A stretch of DNA of 56,791 nt from JAAYCB01 sp012744395. Its GTDB lineage: Bacteria; Planctomycetota; Planctomycetia; Pirellulales; Thermoguttaceae. Where the stretch lies: the NCBI GenBank assembly GCA_028703175.1, contig JAQVNJ010000025.1, positions 1 to 56,791 of the forward strand. The letters are read 5' to 3'. A model generated the notes under the pieces. The model was not told the DNA's origin. It worked only from the letters and a program-made list of their open reading frames with translations, and did no database searches. The position numbers and the translations under genes are program-made. This document shows, piece by piece, positions 45,598 to 53,983 of the stretch (its first letter is position 1; each line of letters opens with the position of its first letter).

Positions 45598-47357
45598 CCT
45601 CCATGCTGCGCGCCATCTTCGTGCTGGCCTGGTTCCCGGCGGCGGCGACGGCCCTGGCCGTCGACTCCACGGTCCTTCAGGCCCAGGCCGACCGGATTGC
45701 TGTCATCGAGCGGGCCAAACGGTCGGTCGTGGCGATCTTCGCCTCGCAGGGCGAGGGGGGCGGCTCCGGCGTGATCATCTCCGCGGACGGCTACGCACTG
45801 ACGAATTTCCACGTCGCCCGGCCCTGCGGCAAGGCGATGCTCGGCGGCCTTTCCGACGGCCGGGTTTACGACGCGGTGATTGTCGGCATGGACCCGGTGG
45901 GCGACGTGGCGCTCGTCAAGCTCCTTGGCCGCGACGATTTCCCGGCCGCCCCGCTCGGCGACAGCGACGCGGTGGCGGTCGGCGACTGGGCCTACGTGAT
46001 GGGAAATCCCTTCTTGCTGTCCGCCGATTTTCAACCGACCGTGACCTACGGCGTGATCTCCGGGGTCCACCGCTACCAGTTCCCCTCCGGCACACTCCTG
46101 GAGTACGCCGACTGCATCCAGACCGACGCCTCGATCAATCCGGGCAACTCGGGCGGGCCGCTGTTTGACGCCGCGGGCCGGCTGATCGGCGTTGTCGGCC
46201 GCGGTTCGTTCGAGAAGCGGGGCCGCGTCAACGTGGGGGCGGGCTATGCGATCTCGATCAACCAGGTGAAGAACTTCCTCGGCCACCTGAAAAGCGGCCG
46301 AGTCGTCGATCATGCGACCCTGGGGGCGACTGTGGCCTTCGACGCGGACGGCCGCGTGGTCGTCAGCAACATCCTCGAATCGTCCGATGCCTACCGCCGC
46401 GGCCTCCGCTACGACGACGAGATCGTCGCGCTCGGCGGCCGGCCGATCCAGACGCCCAACGGCTTCAAGAACGTCCTGGGGATCTACCCGAAGGGGTGGC
46501 GGATTCCACTCGCCTTCCGCCGCGATGGGCAGCGCCGCGACGTGCTCGTCCGACTCTCCGGCGTTCACTCCGAAGGCGAACTGATCGAGAGACTCGCCAG
46601 GTCCTTCGAGGACCCCATGCCGATCCCCAAGCGCGGGGAAGAGCCGAGGCGGAAGACTCCGGGCGGCGAACAAGGAGAGGAAACGCCCGAGATGCCGGAA
46701 CCCCCGCCTGGCACACACGCGCCCCCGGCGGAGGCGGCGATGCCCGAGATTGTGCAAAAACACTATGAGGACCGGCACGGGTACGCCAATTACCACTTCA
46801 ACCGCCTCAACCGCCAGCGCGTGCTCGCCGCGTGGCGCGGAGGGAACAAGCCCGGCCGCGGAGATCGACCGTGGATTCTCTCCGGCCAGACGGCCTCCGG
46901 CGGGCCGTTCCGCCTGGAATTGACCGGCACGGGAGTCCTGCTGGAACTGGCGGGCGGGCGCCTCGAGTGGACGGCGAGCGGCGACTTCGGGCATCCGGTC
47001 CCGCCCGAGGGCAGCGGCGGGATGCTGCCGGCTCTCTACCTCTGGCGCCAATTGGCGGCCGCCGGACCCGACCAGTCCGGCAGGCTCGACTACCTGGGGA
47101 CGATCCCCGCCGGCGGCGCCGGGGCTCCCGCCGACGTGCTTTCCTGGCTGCGGGACGGGGTCGAGACCTGGTTCTATTTCGACGCCGCGGGGCGGCTGGT
47201 CGCCCTGGAAATGTGGCCCGATCCGGCCGCCGACCCGTGCGAGATCCGCTTCGCCGCATACGGCGCCCAGCAGGGCCCGATCCCGGGGCGAATCGAGGTC
47301 CATCACGGCGACGAGATGTTCGCGGCCTTCTCGGTTGAGCAATCCTCCACGCAATAG
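45594..47357 (+). CDS. trypsin-like serine protease with PDZ domain, active triad
   Basis: This 587-residue HtrA-like protein is the first of three tandem trypsin-fold genes. The start at 45594 follows from the ATGA overlap and the signal peptide (LRAIFVLAWFPAAATALAV). The triad is complete: His73 in LTNFHVA, Asp104 in PVGDVAL and Ser186 in NPGNSGGP. A PDZ domain spans about 240-325 (SSDAYRRGLRYDDEIVALGG). A Pro/Glu-rich linker of about 345-385 joins a C-terminal domain of about 200 residues with beta-rich sequence (GPFRLELTGTGVLLEL) that I do not recognise. Unlike classical HtrA, only one PDZ domain is visible. Confidence 0.88.
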   Translation: MTSMLRAIFVLAWFPAAATALAVDSTVLQAQADRIAVIERAKRSVVAIFASQGEGGGSGVIISADGYALTNFHVARPCGKAMLGGLSDGRVYDAVIVGMDPVGDVALVKLLGRDDFPAAPLGDSDAVAVGDWAYVMGNPFLLSADFQPTVTYGVISGVHRYQFPSGTLLEYADCIQTDASINPGNSGGPLFDAAGRLIGVVGRGSFEKRGRVNVGAGYAISINQVKNFLGHLKSGRVVDHATLGATVAFDADGRVVVSNILESSDAYRRGLRYDDEIVALGGRPIQTPNGFKNVLGIYPKGWRIPLAFRRDGQRRDVLVRLSGVHSEGELIERLARSFEDPMPIPKRGEEPRRKTPGGEQGEETPEMPEPPPGTHAPPAEAAMPEIVQKHYEDRHGYANYHFNRLNRQRVLAAWRGGNKPGRGDRPWILSGQTASGGPFRLELTGTGVLLELAGGRLEWTASGDFGHPVPPEGSGGMLPALYLWRQLAAAGPDQSGRLDYLGTIPAGGAGAPADVLSWLRDGVETWFYFDAAGRLVALEMWPDPAADPCEIRFAAYGAQQGPIPGRIEVHHGDEMFAAFSVEQSSTQ

Positions 47358-47385
47358 GCGGCAGATTCCCGCTCGCAGTTCATCG

Positions 47386-48426
47386 ATGAACGCCATTCCC
47401 ACTCCAATACGAACCGCCCTGATGATCGCCGCCGCGCTGGCCGCCGGCTCTGCGCCGGCCGCGGCCGGGGCGGAATCGGAGACCGGCGAGCGTCTCGCAA
47501 AGGTGCAGGCGGCCGTCGTCAAGATCTTCGGCGCGGGGGGCTTTCGCGGGTTGGAGGCCTACCAGACGGGGCTGCTGATTTCGCCGGACGGCCATGTCCT
47601 GACCATGATGAGCCCCGTGCTCGATACGCCGGCCTTGAAGGTGGTTCTCGACGACGGCCGCCGGTTGGATGGAAAACTGCTGGGCGCCGACGCGCGGCTC
47701 GACGTCGCGGTGCTCCGCGTCGAGGCGGAGGGCCTGCCGTATATCGACCCGCTGTCGGCGGTCTCCGCGGAGGCAGGCACAAGGGTTTTCGCCTTGAGCA
47801 ACCTGTTTGGGGTCGCGATCGGCAACGAGCCGGCGAGCGTCCAGCAGGGCGTGATCTCGATCGTCACCGATCTGGCCGCCCGGCAGGGCGCGTTCGATAT
47901 TCCCTTCAGCGGGCGCGTCTATGTGCTCGACGCCGTGACGAGCAATCCCGGCTCGGCGGGCGGCGTGCTCGTGACCCGCGACGGCCGGCTCCTGGCGATC
48001 CTCGGCAAGGAACTGCGCAATCGCCGCAACAACACCTGGCTCAACTACGCGATCCCGATTGCCGAATTGCGCGCGGCGGTCGATGCGATCCTGGCCGGCG
48101 GCGTCGCGGCGGCGCCGGCCGAGCCGCCCGCAAAGGCCAAGGACCCCCTTTCGGCCGGCCTGGTCGGCCTGGTCTTGATTCCCGACATCCTGCCGCGGAC
48201 CCCGCCCTACATCGATGCGGTGGTGGCGGGCTCGCCCGCTGCGCGGGCCGGCCTCCGCCCCGACGACCTGGTGGTGTCACTTGACGGCAGCCTGGTCTCC
48301 TCCTGCAAAGCGCTCGCCGAAGCCTTGGAGCATCGCGATCGGTTCGCAACGATTCGCCTGGGTGTTTTGCGGGGCCGCAGCCTGGTCGAAGTCGAGCTAT
48401 CGGTCCCCCGGGAGGAACGGCGCTGA
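47386..48426 (+). CDS. degenerate trypsin-fold PDZ protein (probable pseudoprotease)
   Basis: This is a 346-residue exported protein. It aligns by eye along the whole protease domain with the gene before it: TGLLISPDGHVLTMMSP matches SGVIISADGYALTNFHV, and NPGSAGG matches NPGNSGG. At the triad positions it has Ser76 instead of His and Ala191 instead of Ser. Only Asp106 in ARLDVAV remains, so ordinary serine proteolysis is ruled out. A PDZ domain is intact at about 258-340 (GSPAARAGLRPDDLVVSLDG). The ATG at 47386 opens a signal peptide; a TTG at 47335 is the upstream alternative. It likely binds peptides or the neighbouring protease. Confidence 0.85.
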   Translation: MNAIPTPIRTALMIAAALAAGSAPAAAGAESETGERLAKVQAAVVKIFGAGGFRGLEAYQTGLLISPDGHVLTMMSPVLDTPALKVVLDDGRRLDGKLLGADARLDVAVLRVEAEGLPYIDPLSAVSAEAGTRVFALSNLFGVAIGNEPASVQQGVISIVTDLAARQGAFDIPFSGRVYVLDAVTSNPGSAGGVLVTRDGRLLAILGKELRNRRNNTWLNYAIPIAELRAAVDAILAGGVAAAPAEPPAKAKDPLSAGLVGLVLIPDILPRTPPYIDAVVAGSPAARAGLRPDDLVVSLDGSLVSSCKALAEALEHRDRFATIRLGVLRGRSLVEVELSVPREERR

Positions 48427-50408
48427 TGGCGGAAAGAGCGCGGATGGCGAATCCCCGGCGAGCCGTGGCGACCAAGATCCTGGCCGCGATCATGGCGGTC
48501 GCGGCGGCCACGGCCGCCGCGCGCGCCGCGGACCTCGAAACGCTGGAAGAGGAGGCCTTCCGCGCGGCGGTCGACAAGGTCGCCCCCGCGGTCGTGCAGA
48601 TCGAGACCGTCGGCGGGCAGGAACAGGTGGCGGGCATGCTCGCCGGAAGCGGTCCGACGACGGGCGTCGTCATCGAGCCGGCAGGCTATCTCATCAGCAG
48701 TTCCTTCAACCTGGCCCATGACCCCGCGGCGATTATCGTTCGCTTGGCGGACGGCCGCCGCCTGGCGGCGACCCTGGTGGCCGCGGACGAGTCCCGCAAG
48801 GTCTCGCTGCTGAAGGTCGACCCGGAAGAGCCGCTTGCCGCCGCGGAGTTTGCCGACCCCGCCGAGATCCGCGTCGGCCAGTGGGCGATCGCCGTCGGCC
48901 GGGCCTTTGACCACCAGCGGCCGAACATCGCCGTGGGGATTGTCAGCGGGCTGGACCGCGTGTGGGGCAAGGCGATGCAGACCGATGCGGCCGTTTCACC
49001 GAACAACTACGGCGGTCCGCTCGTCGACCTGCACGGCCGGGTCCTGGGGATTCTGGTTCCCATGTCGCCCGCTTCCGACGAGGAGACCGCGGGGGTGGAA
49101 TGGTACGATTCGGGGATCGGCTTCGCCGTGCCCGGCGGGGCCCTGCGGACCATCGTCCGCCGGCTCAAGCAGGGAGCAAACCTGAAGCCGGGCCTGCTTG
49201 GCGTGACGCTCGACAGCGCGAGCGTGATGACCTCCGCGCCCCGGGTGGCGCAGGTTCACGCCAATTCGCCGGCCGAGGAGGCGGGCCTGCGGCGCGGCGA
49301 CCGGATCGTGCGGATTGCCGGCAGGGCCGTTCAGCGCTCCGCGGAGATGCGCCGCGAGCTTGCCCAGCACTACGCGGGCGATCAGGTCTCGATCGCCGTC
49401 GAGCGCGGCGGCGAGACGATCGAAGTGGAAGCGGCGCTGGTCGCCCGGCTCGAGCCCTACGAGTGCCCCGTGCTCGGCATCCTGCCCGAGCGGCAGGCGG
49501 CGGCGGGCAAGCCGGCCGCTGATGGCGCGCCGGTCCGCTTCGTGTTTCCGGGCAGCCCGGCCGACAAGGCAGGATTGGCCGAGGGCGAGCGGATCGTCGC
49601 CGTCGACGGCGAGCCGGTTGCGGACGCGGCAGCGCTCCGCGCCCGGATTGCCCGGCGCAAACCGGGCGAGGCGATTTCGCTCCTCGTCGCCAGCAACGGC
49701 CAGCAGCGGACCGTGAACCCGACCTTGGAGCCTTCCGCCGAATCGATCCCCGCCGCCGTCCCCGCAGCGCTCGCCGAGCGTGGCGAGAATCCCGGTGAAA
49801 CGACGTCGTTGACATTACCGGATTGGCCCAATCGGGCGGCAGTCTATCTGCCGAAGGGGTATCGGGCGAACGCGGCGGCCGGTCTGCTGCTGTGGCTTGT
49901 CGCGCCCGGCAGCCCGGCGGGCGCGTCGGCGCTCGAACCCTGGAAATCGCCGGCCGACGAGCGGGGCTTGATCGTCGTCGTCCCCGAACCTGCTTCCCCC
50001 GAGCGCTGGTTGGGTCGCGAGGCGGAGATGGCCGAAGCGCTGCTCCGCCTGGCGATGCAACGATTCTCGATCGATCCGCTCCGCGTCGCCGTCGGTGGAC
50101 AGGAAGCGGGTGGTACGTTAGCCTATCTGGTTGCCGGGCGGCGGCGCGAGGCGGTTCGCGGACTGGTGCTCGTCGACGGATTGCTGGCCGGCCCACCGGT
50201 GCGCGACGACCCGCGCAGCCGGCTGTCGATCCTGATCGCGGTCTCCAACAACGGGCCGCACGCCGGCCAGATCGAGCGGTCCCTCGCGGCGCTCCGCCAA
50301 CTCAAGCTGCCACTTGCGGTTCTCCCGCGAGACGCGGCGCCGGGCGCCCTCGAAGAGTCCGAGGCGGCCGCCATCGCCGGTTGGATCGACTGCCTCGACC
50401 GGATTTGA
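48426..50408 (+). CDS. pseudoprotease with two PDZ domains fused to a hydrolase-like domain without catalytic Ser
   Basis: This is a 660-residue exported protein overlapping the previous stop by one base (TGATG), with GGAGGAA eight bases upstream. The trypsin fold is recognisable (TGVVIEPAGYLISSSF, then TDAAVSPNNYGGPLV). The triad positions hold Phe94 (His), Lys125 (Asp) and Tyr195 (Ser). PDZ1 is at about 258-340 (SPAEEAGLRRGDRI) and PDZ2 at about 345-435 (GSPADKAGLAEGERI). Residues of about 455-660 look like an alpha/beta hydrolase of the esterase or feruloyl-esterase type (AAVYLPKGYRANAAAGLLLW). Its nucleophile elbow reads GQEAGG, with Glu560 where Ser is expected. Both enzyme-like parts are therefore apparently inactive. 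A signal peptide occupies about residues 11-35. Confidence 0.85.
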   Translation: MAERARMANPRRAVATKILAAIMAVAAATAAARAADLETLEEEAFRAAVDKVAPAVVQIETVGGQEQVAGMLAGSGPTTGVVIEPAGYLISSSFNLAHDPAAIIVRLADGRRLAATLVAADESRKVSLLKVDPEEPLAAAEFADPAEIRVGQWAIAVGRAFDHQRPNIAVGIVSGLDRVWGKAMQTDAAVSPNNYGGPLVDLHGRVLGILVPMSPASDEETAGVEWYDSGIGFAVPGGALRTIVRRLKQGANLKPGLLGVTLDSASVMTSAPRVAQVHANSPAEEAGLRRGDRIVRIAGRAVQRSAEMRRELAQHYAGDQVSIAVERGGETIEVEAALVARLEPYECPVLGILPERQAAAGKPAADGAPVRFVFPGSPADKAGLAEGERIVAVDGEPVADAAALRARIARRKPGEAISLLVASNGQQRTVNPTLEPSAESIPAAVPAALAERGENPGETTSLTLPDWPNRAAVYLPKGYRANAAAGLLLWLVAPGSPAGASALEPWKSPADERGLIVVVPEPASPERWLGREAEMAEALLRLAMQRFSIDPLRVAVGGQEAGGTLAYLVAGRRREAVRGLVLVDGLLAGPPVRDDPRSRLSILIAVSNNGPHAGQIERSLAALRQLKLPLAVLPRDAAPGALEESEAAAIAGWIDCLDRI

Positions 50409-50445
50409 CCCGACTGGCGCTAAGCCCTTTCGCCAAGAGTTGCCG

Positions 50446-50763
50446 ATGCGACGCCACATACTCGGAATCATCGCGCTGGCGCTCTTGGCCGGCGCGGTCA
50501 TCCTCTCGATCTGGCCGCCGCAATCCAACGCCGTGGAGACCTGGCAGGCAGTCCGTGCAGCCTTCATCCGCACGGGCGCGCTGGCGTCGGTGATCTGGTT
50601 GGCTTACCGGGAATTGGAGCGGCTGCCCCACTGGCTCTTCACGGTGATTCCGGTTGTCGGCATACTGGTTGCCGCCCGCCCCCGCTGGGCGATCGTGCTC
50701 GTGCCGCTGGTCCTTGCGATCCTGTTCCTGACGCCGAAGAAGAAAGCCGACCCGCGCCGCTGA
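50446..50763 (+). CDS. small membrane protein of unknown function
   Basis: This is a 105-residue protein with a start at ATG 50446. It contains three hydrophobic segments (ILGIIALALLAGAVILSIW, then an internal helix around AFIRTGALASVIWLAY, then WLFTVIPVVGILVAA and IVLVPLVLAILFL) and a basic tail KKKADPRR. It lies 37 bases after the pseudoprotease gene and is probably the last gene of the operon. A pair of palindromes follows the stop. No family was recognised. Confidence 0.65.
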   Translation: MRRHILGIIALALLAGAVILSIWPPQSNAVETWQAVRAAFIRTGALASVIWLAYRELERLPHWLFTVIPVVGILVAARPRWAIVLVPLVLAILFLTPKKKADPRR

Positions 50764-51095
50764 AACCGCCAGATCGGCTGACTCTCCTCGCCCCCCATCC
50801 CCGGGTTCTCCTGGTTCCCAAGCTCCAGCTTGGGAACCCCAGCGCAACGCCCGGCAGCGCGCGGCCTCTCCTGGTCCCCAAGCTTCAGCTTGGGAACCTC
50901 CCACGCTCGCAATCGGCAGCGCCTACCCCAACAGCTTGCTCCGGCCAGATCCGGGATGATTCATGAGCCGGTTGTTTCCGGTACGTCAAACCTGTGTATC
51001 TTCCCTTGACGGCCGCCGCGAGTATAATCGCCGTATTCTGGCGATTCCTGCATACTCTTGTGGGGCAGAATCACGGCAGAAGGGGGGACCAGAAG
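50764..51095. other. 332-base region with two palindromes, probable operon end
   Basis: After the last gene of the long operon this region carries two copies of the CTTGGGAACC palindrome (50813-50838 and 50873-50898), which may form the terminator stem. An A/T-richer stretch around 50990-51060 could hold the promoter of the next gene (TATAAT at 51022-51027, with no clear minus-35). A purine-rich ribosome binding site AGAAGGGGGG lies at 51078-51087. Confidence 0.5.
50813..50898. repeat. pair of 26-base palindromes of the CTTGGGAACC family
   Basis: A perfect palindrome GGTTCCCAAGCTCC then AGCTTGGGAACC lies at 50813-50838. A near-perfect second copy at 50873-50898 starts GGTCCCCAAGC. They are 60 bases apart. 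Stem strength suggests a role in transcription ending or transcript protection; there is no T-run. Confidence 0.9.
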
Positions 51096-52192
51096 ATGCC
51101 GATGGTTGTCGAATGCCACAACTGTAGGAAACGGTTCAAGGCGGGGGACCAACTGGCGGGCAAGCGCGTCAAGTGTCCGGGGTGCCAGGCGGTGCTGACG
51201 ATTCCGGCGCTCGGCTCGGCCGCGATGCCGAACAGCGCCGAGCCGAACCCATTCCCGCGCCCCGGCCGCGCCAGGCCGCCGCGCCGCCTGCCGCCCAACC
51301 GGCTCTCGGCGCCGGTTCAATCTCCGACATACTTGATGATGAAATCCCCTTGCGGCGGGAGACTGGGCCGGCCATCGCGCCCGCCGCGGCGCCGCAGACC
51401 CCGCGCGACTGTCCCGGTTGCGGCGCGGCTGTCGCCCCGAGCGCCGTACTCTGCGTCAACTGTGGCTACGATTTCCGCTCGAAAATAAAGCACGGACTCC
51501 AGAAAGAGGCCGGCGAGGCGTCCTCGGGCGGCCTGAAGAAGAAGCGCCGGGCCCGATCGGGCGAAATCTCGCAGTGGCTGCAACTCGCCCGGGGCTGCCT
51601 GGTGAGTTTCATCGGCGCCATGATGGGCGCGTTCGTCTGGTACATCGTCGCCATGTTGACCCACTCCGAATGGGGCCTGATTGCCTGGGGGCTCGGCGGC
51701 CTGGCCGGCGTCGGCATGGCGGTCGGCTATGGTCACGAGGAGGCGCTGGGTGGAATCTGCGCGGCCGCGATCGCGCTGGTGGCGATCGTGATCGCCAAGG
51801 CGGCGATCTTCATCTCGATCTTGTTCCCCGCGATCAACGCGCTGGCCGAGATGTCCGCCGAGGAGATGGCGCCCGAGGGCGTGGCTGTCGAAGAAGCCGT
51901 GGGCGAAGGGGAGCCGGTGGCCGAGACGCCTGATGGATCGAGCCAGAGCACTGACGCGCAGGCGGCGCCCGGCGAGGAAATGGCCGGGGAAGCGGCTGCC
52001 GGTGAGGAGCCGCTGGGCGAAGAGTTGCTCGACGAGGAGACGGAGGTTGGCGCGGCCGATCTGGCCGGGGTGGGCGCGGCCTTCGGCGTGCTGTTTTTCA
52101 CCACGATGTTCAGCCTGTTCGACATCGTCGCGATCATCCTCGCCTGCGCCACGGCCTTCAAGGTGGCTTCGAGCGTGGGGTTTGGAGATTGA
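51096..52192 (+). CDS. zinc-ribbon membrane protein, reading frame broken by an apparent -1 frameshift
   Basis: The first part (ATG 51096) encodes a typical planctomycete zinc ribbon: VECHNCRKRFKAGDQLAGKRVKCPGC, seen as CxxC pairs within residues 1-35. That frame soon becomes nonsense and stops near 51488. Another frame continues with acidic sequence (SISDILDDEIPL), a second ribbon (CPGCGAAVAPS, then CVNCGYDF), hydrophobic helices, an acidic Glu/Ala/Gly-rich loop and a last helix to the stop at 52192. The switch falls at about 51241-51265, around C-rich runs. One lost base would explain it: a sequencing error, a recent mutation or, less likely, programmed shifting. Read separately, the second frame could start at GTG 51173. 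Confidence 0.65.
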
Positions 52193-52287
52193 GGCGGAGA
52201 TAGTGCAAGCTTTTTCGGACGGCGCGCCTCCGCACTCTGACCGCAAAACAGCGCGCGGCAATTGCCCGCCCGCCGGTGGCGGTTCGC

Positions 52288-53055
52288 TCACGGGCCCTGC
52301 TCGACGGCGATTTCCAGCCACGCGGCCCCGTTGCTGTACTCCAGAGCGCCGCTCGTGCGGTTGTAGCGGATCATGCCGGCCGTTGCCGGCGTGGGGGCCG
52401 ACTCGACGCGGCCCACCTGGACGCCGCCGACAGCCACCAGGTTGCCGAAGACTTCGGCGCTGCCGGAGGCGGCGAGGTTTCCGATCAACGCAAGGTTCCC
52501 CTCGACGCGCAGATCGCGTTGGAATCGGGCGGACTCGGGAAAATCCTTGTGGTCGTGTTCAGCGAGTGCGAAATCGGTCGGCGCCAGGTTGCCCAGAAAG
52601 GCCGCGTTGCCCGCCGTGGCCGCGGTCGCCGCCTTCTTGGCCTCTCCCACCGGCAGCTTGCCCGACAGAATCGCCGACAGGGTCTCGCCCGCACCGGCCT
52701 GGCCGTCGATTCCGTCCGGGCCGGCCTCGCGGAGAACGAACTGTGCGGCCTCACGCCCGTCCAGCCGGCCGGCATTCCGCGCGTACTCCGCCCGCAGCGC
52801 CAACTCATCGCCGCGAACGAGAATATCGGCGACCACCGTCTGGAGGTCCTTCAGGTCGGCTTCCGAGATCGATGATCCCGTCTCCTTGATGGCCGCCAGG
52901 TCGGCTCGCAACTGGGCGATCTCCGCAAGAACGCTCGCAGTCTGAATCGGCGGCGCGGCGTACTTCTCCTGGGCGACCAGGTAGCCCACCGCCAGACCAA
53001 TCGCAAGACCTAGAATCAGGGCCGCCCAGAAATAGCCGCGGGAAGCAGAAGCCAT
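52288..53055 (-). CDS. membrane-anchored protein with tail-fibre-like C-terminus
   Basis: This is a 255-residue protein. The ATG at 53055 has AAAGGAAAG six bases upstream. One membrane helix lies at about 8-28 (FWAALILGLAIGLAVGYLVAQ), followed by a coiled-coil-like segment (SVLAEIAQLRADLAAIK). The C-terminal half resembles phage or surface fibre proteins: GRLDGREAAQF, AAFLGNLAPTDFALAEHDH, then a beta-helix-like run (VEGNLALIGNLAASGSAEVFGNLVAVG). The final piece has GMIRYNRTSGALEYSNGAAW, a motif seen in tail-fibre heads. No phage genes are adjacent, so it is more likely a domesticated surface trimer. It is convergent with the zinc-ribbon gene. Confidence 0.7.
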   Translation of the reverse strand: MASASRGYFWAALILGLAIGLAVGYLVAQEKYAAPPIQTASVLAEIAQLRADLAAIKETGSSISEADLKDLQTVVADILVRGDELALRAEYARNAGRLDGREAAQFVLREAGPDGIDGQAGAGETLSAILSGKLPVGEAKKAATAATAGNAAFLGNLAPTDFALAEHDHKDFPESARFQRDLRVEGNLALIGNLAASGSAEVFGNLVAVGGVQVGRVESAPTPATAGMIRYNRTSGALEYSNGAAWLEIAVEQGP

Positions 53056-53727
53056 AACGCTTTCCTTTGCATGACGAGGGCGAGTCCGGCCGGACTGCCA
53101 AGATTCACGGCGACTGGCCGGACCGGCGCAAGTCTCGCCGCCGCTCGACATCCGCAGCGCGCAGGCACGAAGCGGAGCCCGCCGCGAATGGCAATCTCAA
53201 CTGGATATTATTGAGTTTACCACGCTGCGCCTGTCAAGACGGAGAAAAATCCGGTCTGGGGGGTCTGGGGGGCAACGCCTGACACTTGACAGACAGCTTG
53301 TCAGAGACTTCAACGGTCGAGCAAGCTGCGGTTCTTCCTTCGTCGGAATTTGCAGTCTTTGGATCACGCGATACACACCGCTCCCGTTCGCGATAGCCGA
53401 ACCGCCGCGCGGCGTCGGTCATCCGCCGGCCGGCGTGGCGGATGTGAAGCCAGAGTCGATGCGATGACGACACGGAATCGCTGCACGGCTTCTCAAGCCG
53501 TGCCTATCCTGGAAGTCATGAGATTCGTCTTGCGCTACCAGGGTCAAGCGTCACCGGCCATGGGCATCATGGCCGATGCGGGCTTTTTTGCTGCCTCTGG
53601 GGATCGTTGTTCGCGTGGCTTTTCTGTCTCGTTCTCACCAGAGCTACATTCCACGGCTCGGTAACCGTTCACGGAATGTGGATTGATCTTGAGCGAATTG
53701 TGGGTTTTGGATTATGTTGCCGCCATC
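53056..53727. other. 672-base region with IS remnants and a hairpin repeat
   Basis: No intact gene lies here. A perfect hairpin, GCACGGCTT/AAGCCGTGC with loop CTC, sits at 53483-53503. CTGACA...TGTCAG flanks 53278-53303. G-rich direct repeats GGTCTGGGGG lie near 53253-53272. The 3' part is less GC-rich than the window and leads into a transposase fragment, so it is probably debris of mobile DNA. Confidence 0.45.
53483..53503. repeat. perfect 9-base stem hairpin
   Basis: GCACGGCTT (53483-53491) and AAGCCGTGC (53495-53503) are exact reverse complements around a CTC loop. It is not followed by a T-run, so it is more likely an intergenic palindromic repeat than a terminator. A second copy was not found in the window. 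Confidence 0.75.
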
Positions 53728-53967
53728 ATGGCGGAAAAGAAGCAATCACCTGGATGCCCTCGATGCGCGGAGCTGGAAGCCCGCGTAGCTGCCCTCGAGG
53801 CGGAGTTGGCGAAGGCCAAGAAGCATTCGGGAAACTCCTCCAAGCCACCCTCGGGCGATATCGTGCGCCCGAAGAAGAAAAACAAGGACAGGAAACCCGG
53901 TCGACCAAAGAAGCCAAAGAGGGGCGGGCAACCCGGCCACGAGCGCCATTTGCGAACCTCTTCGTTG
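53728..53967 (+). pseudogene. IS66-family transposase, N-terminal fragment
   Basis: From ATG 53728 about 80 residues match the N-terminus of IS66 (TnpC) transposases. There is a short coiled coil (LEARVAALEAELAKAKK), the hallmark HSGNSSKPPSGD, a Lys/Arg-rich stretch, and GGQPGHERH. After that the homology stops and the frame runs into the 3' end of treZ on the other strand, whose stop is at 53984-53986. The DDE catalytic domain, roughly 350 residues, is missing. The fragment is a relic of an insertion followed by deletion. No inverted terminal repeat was identified. Confidence 0.8.
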
Positions 53968-53983
53968 CGTGGTAGACAAGACA

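Noticed and set aside
53350..53664. 104-codon open frame in the region before the IS66 fragment
   Set aside because: It spans the hairpin repeat, has no ribosome binding site and has no recognisable sequence.
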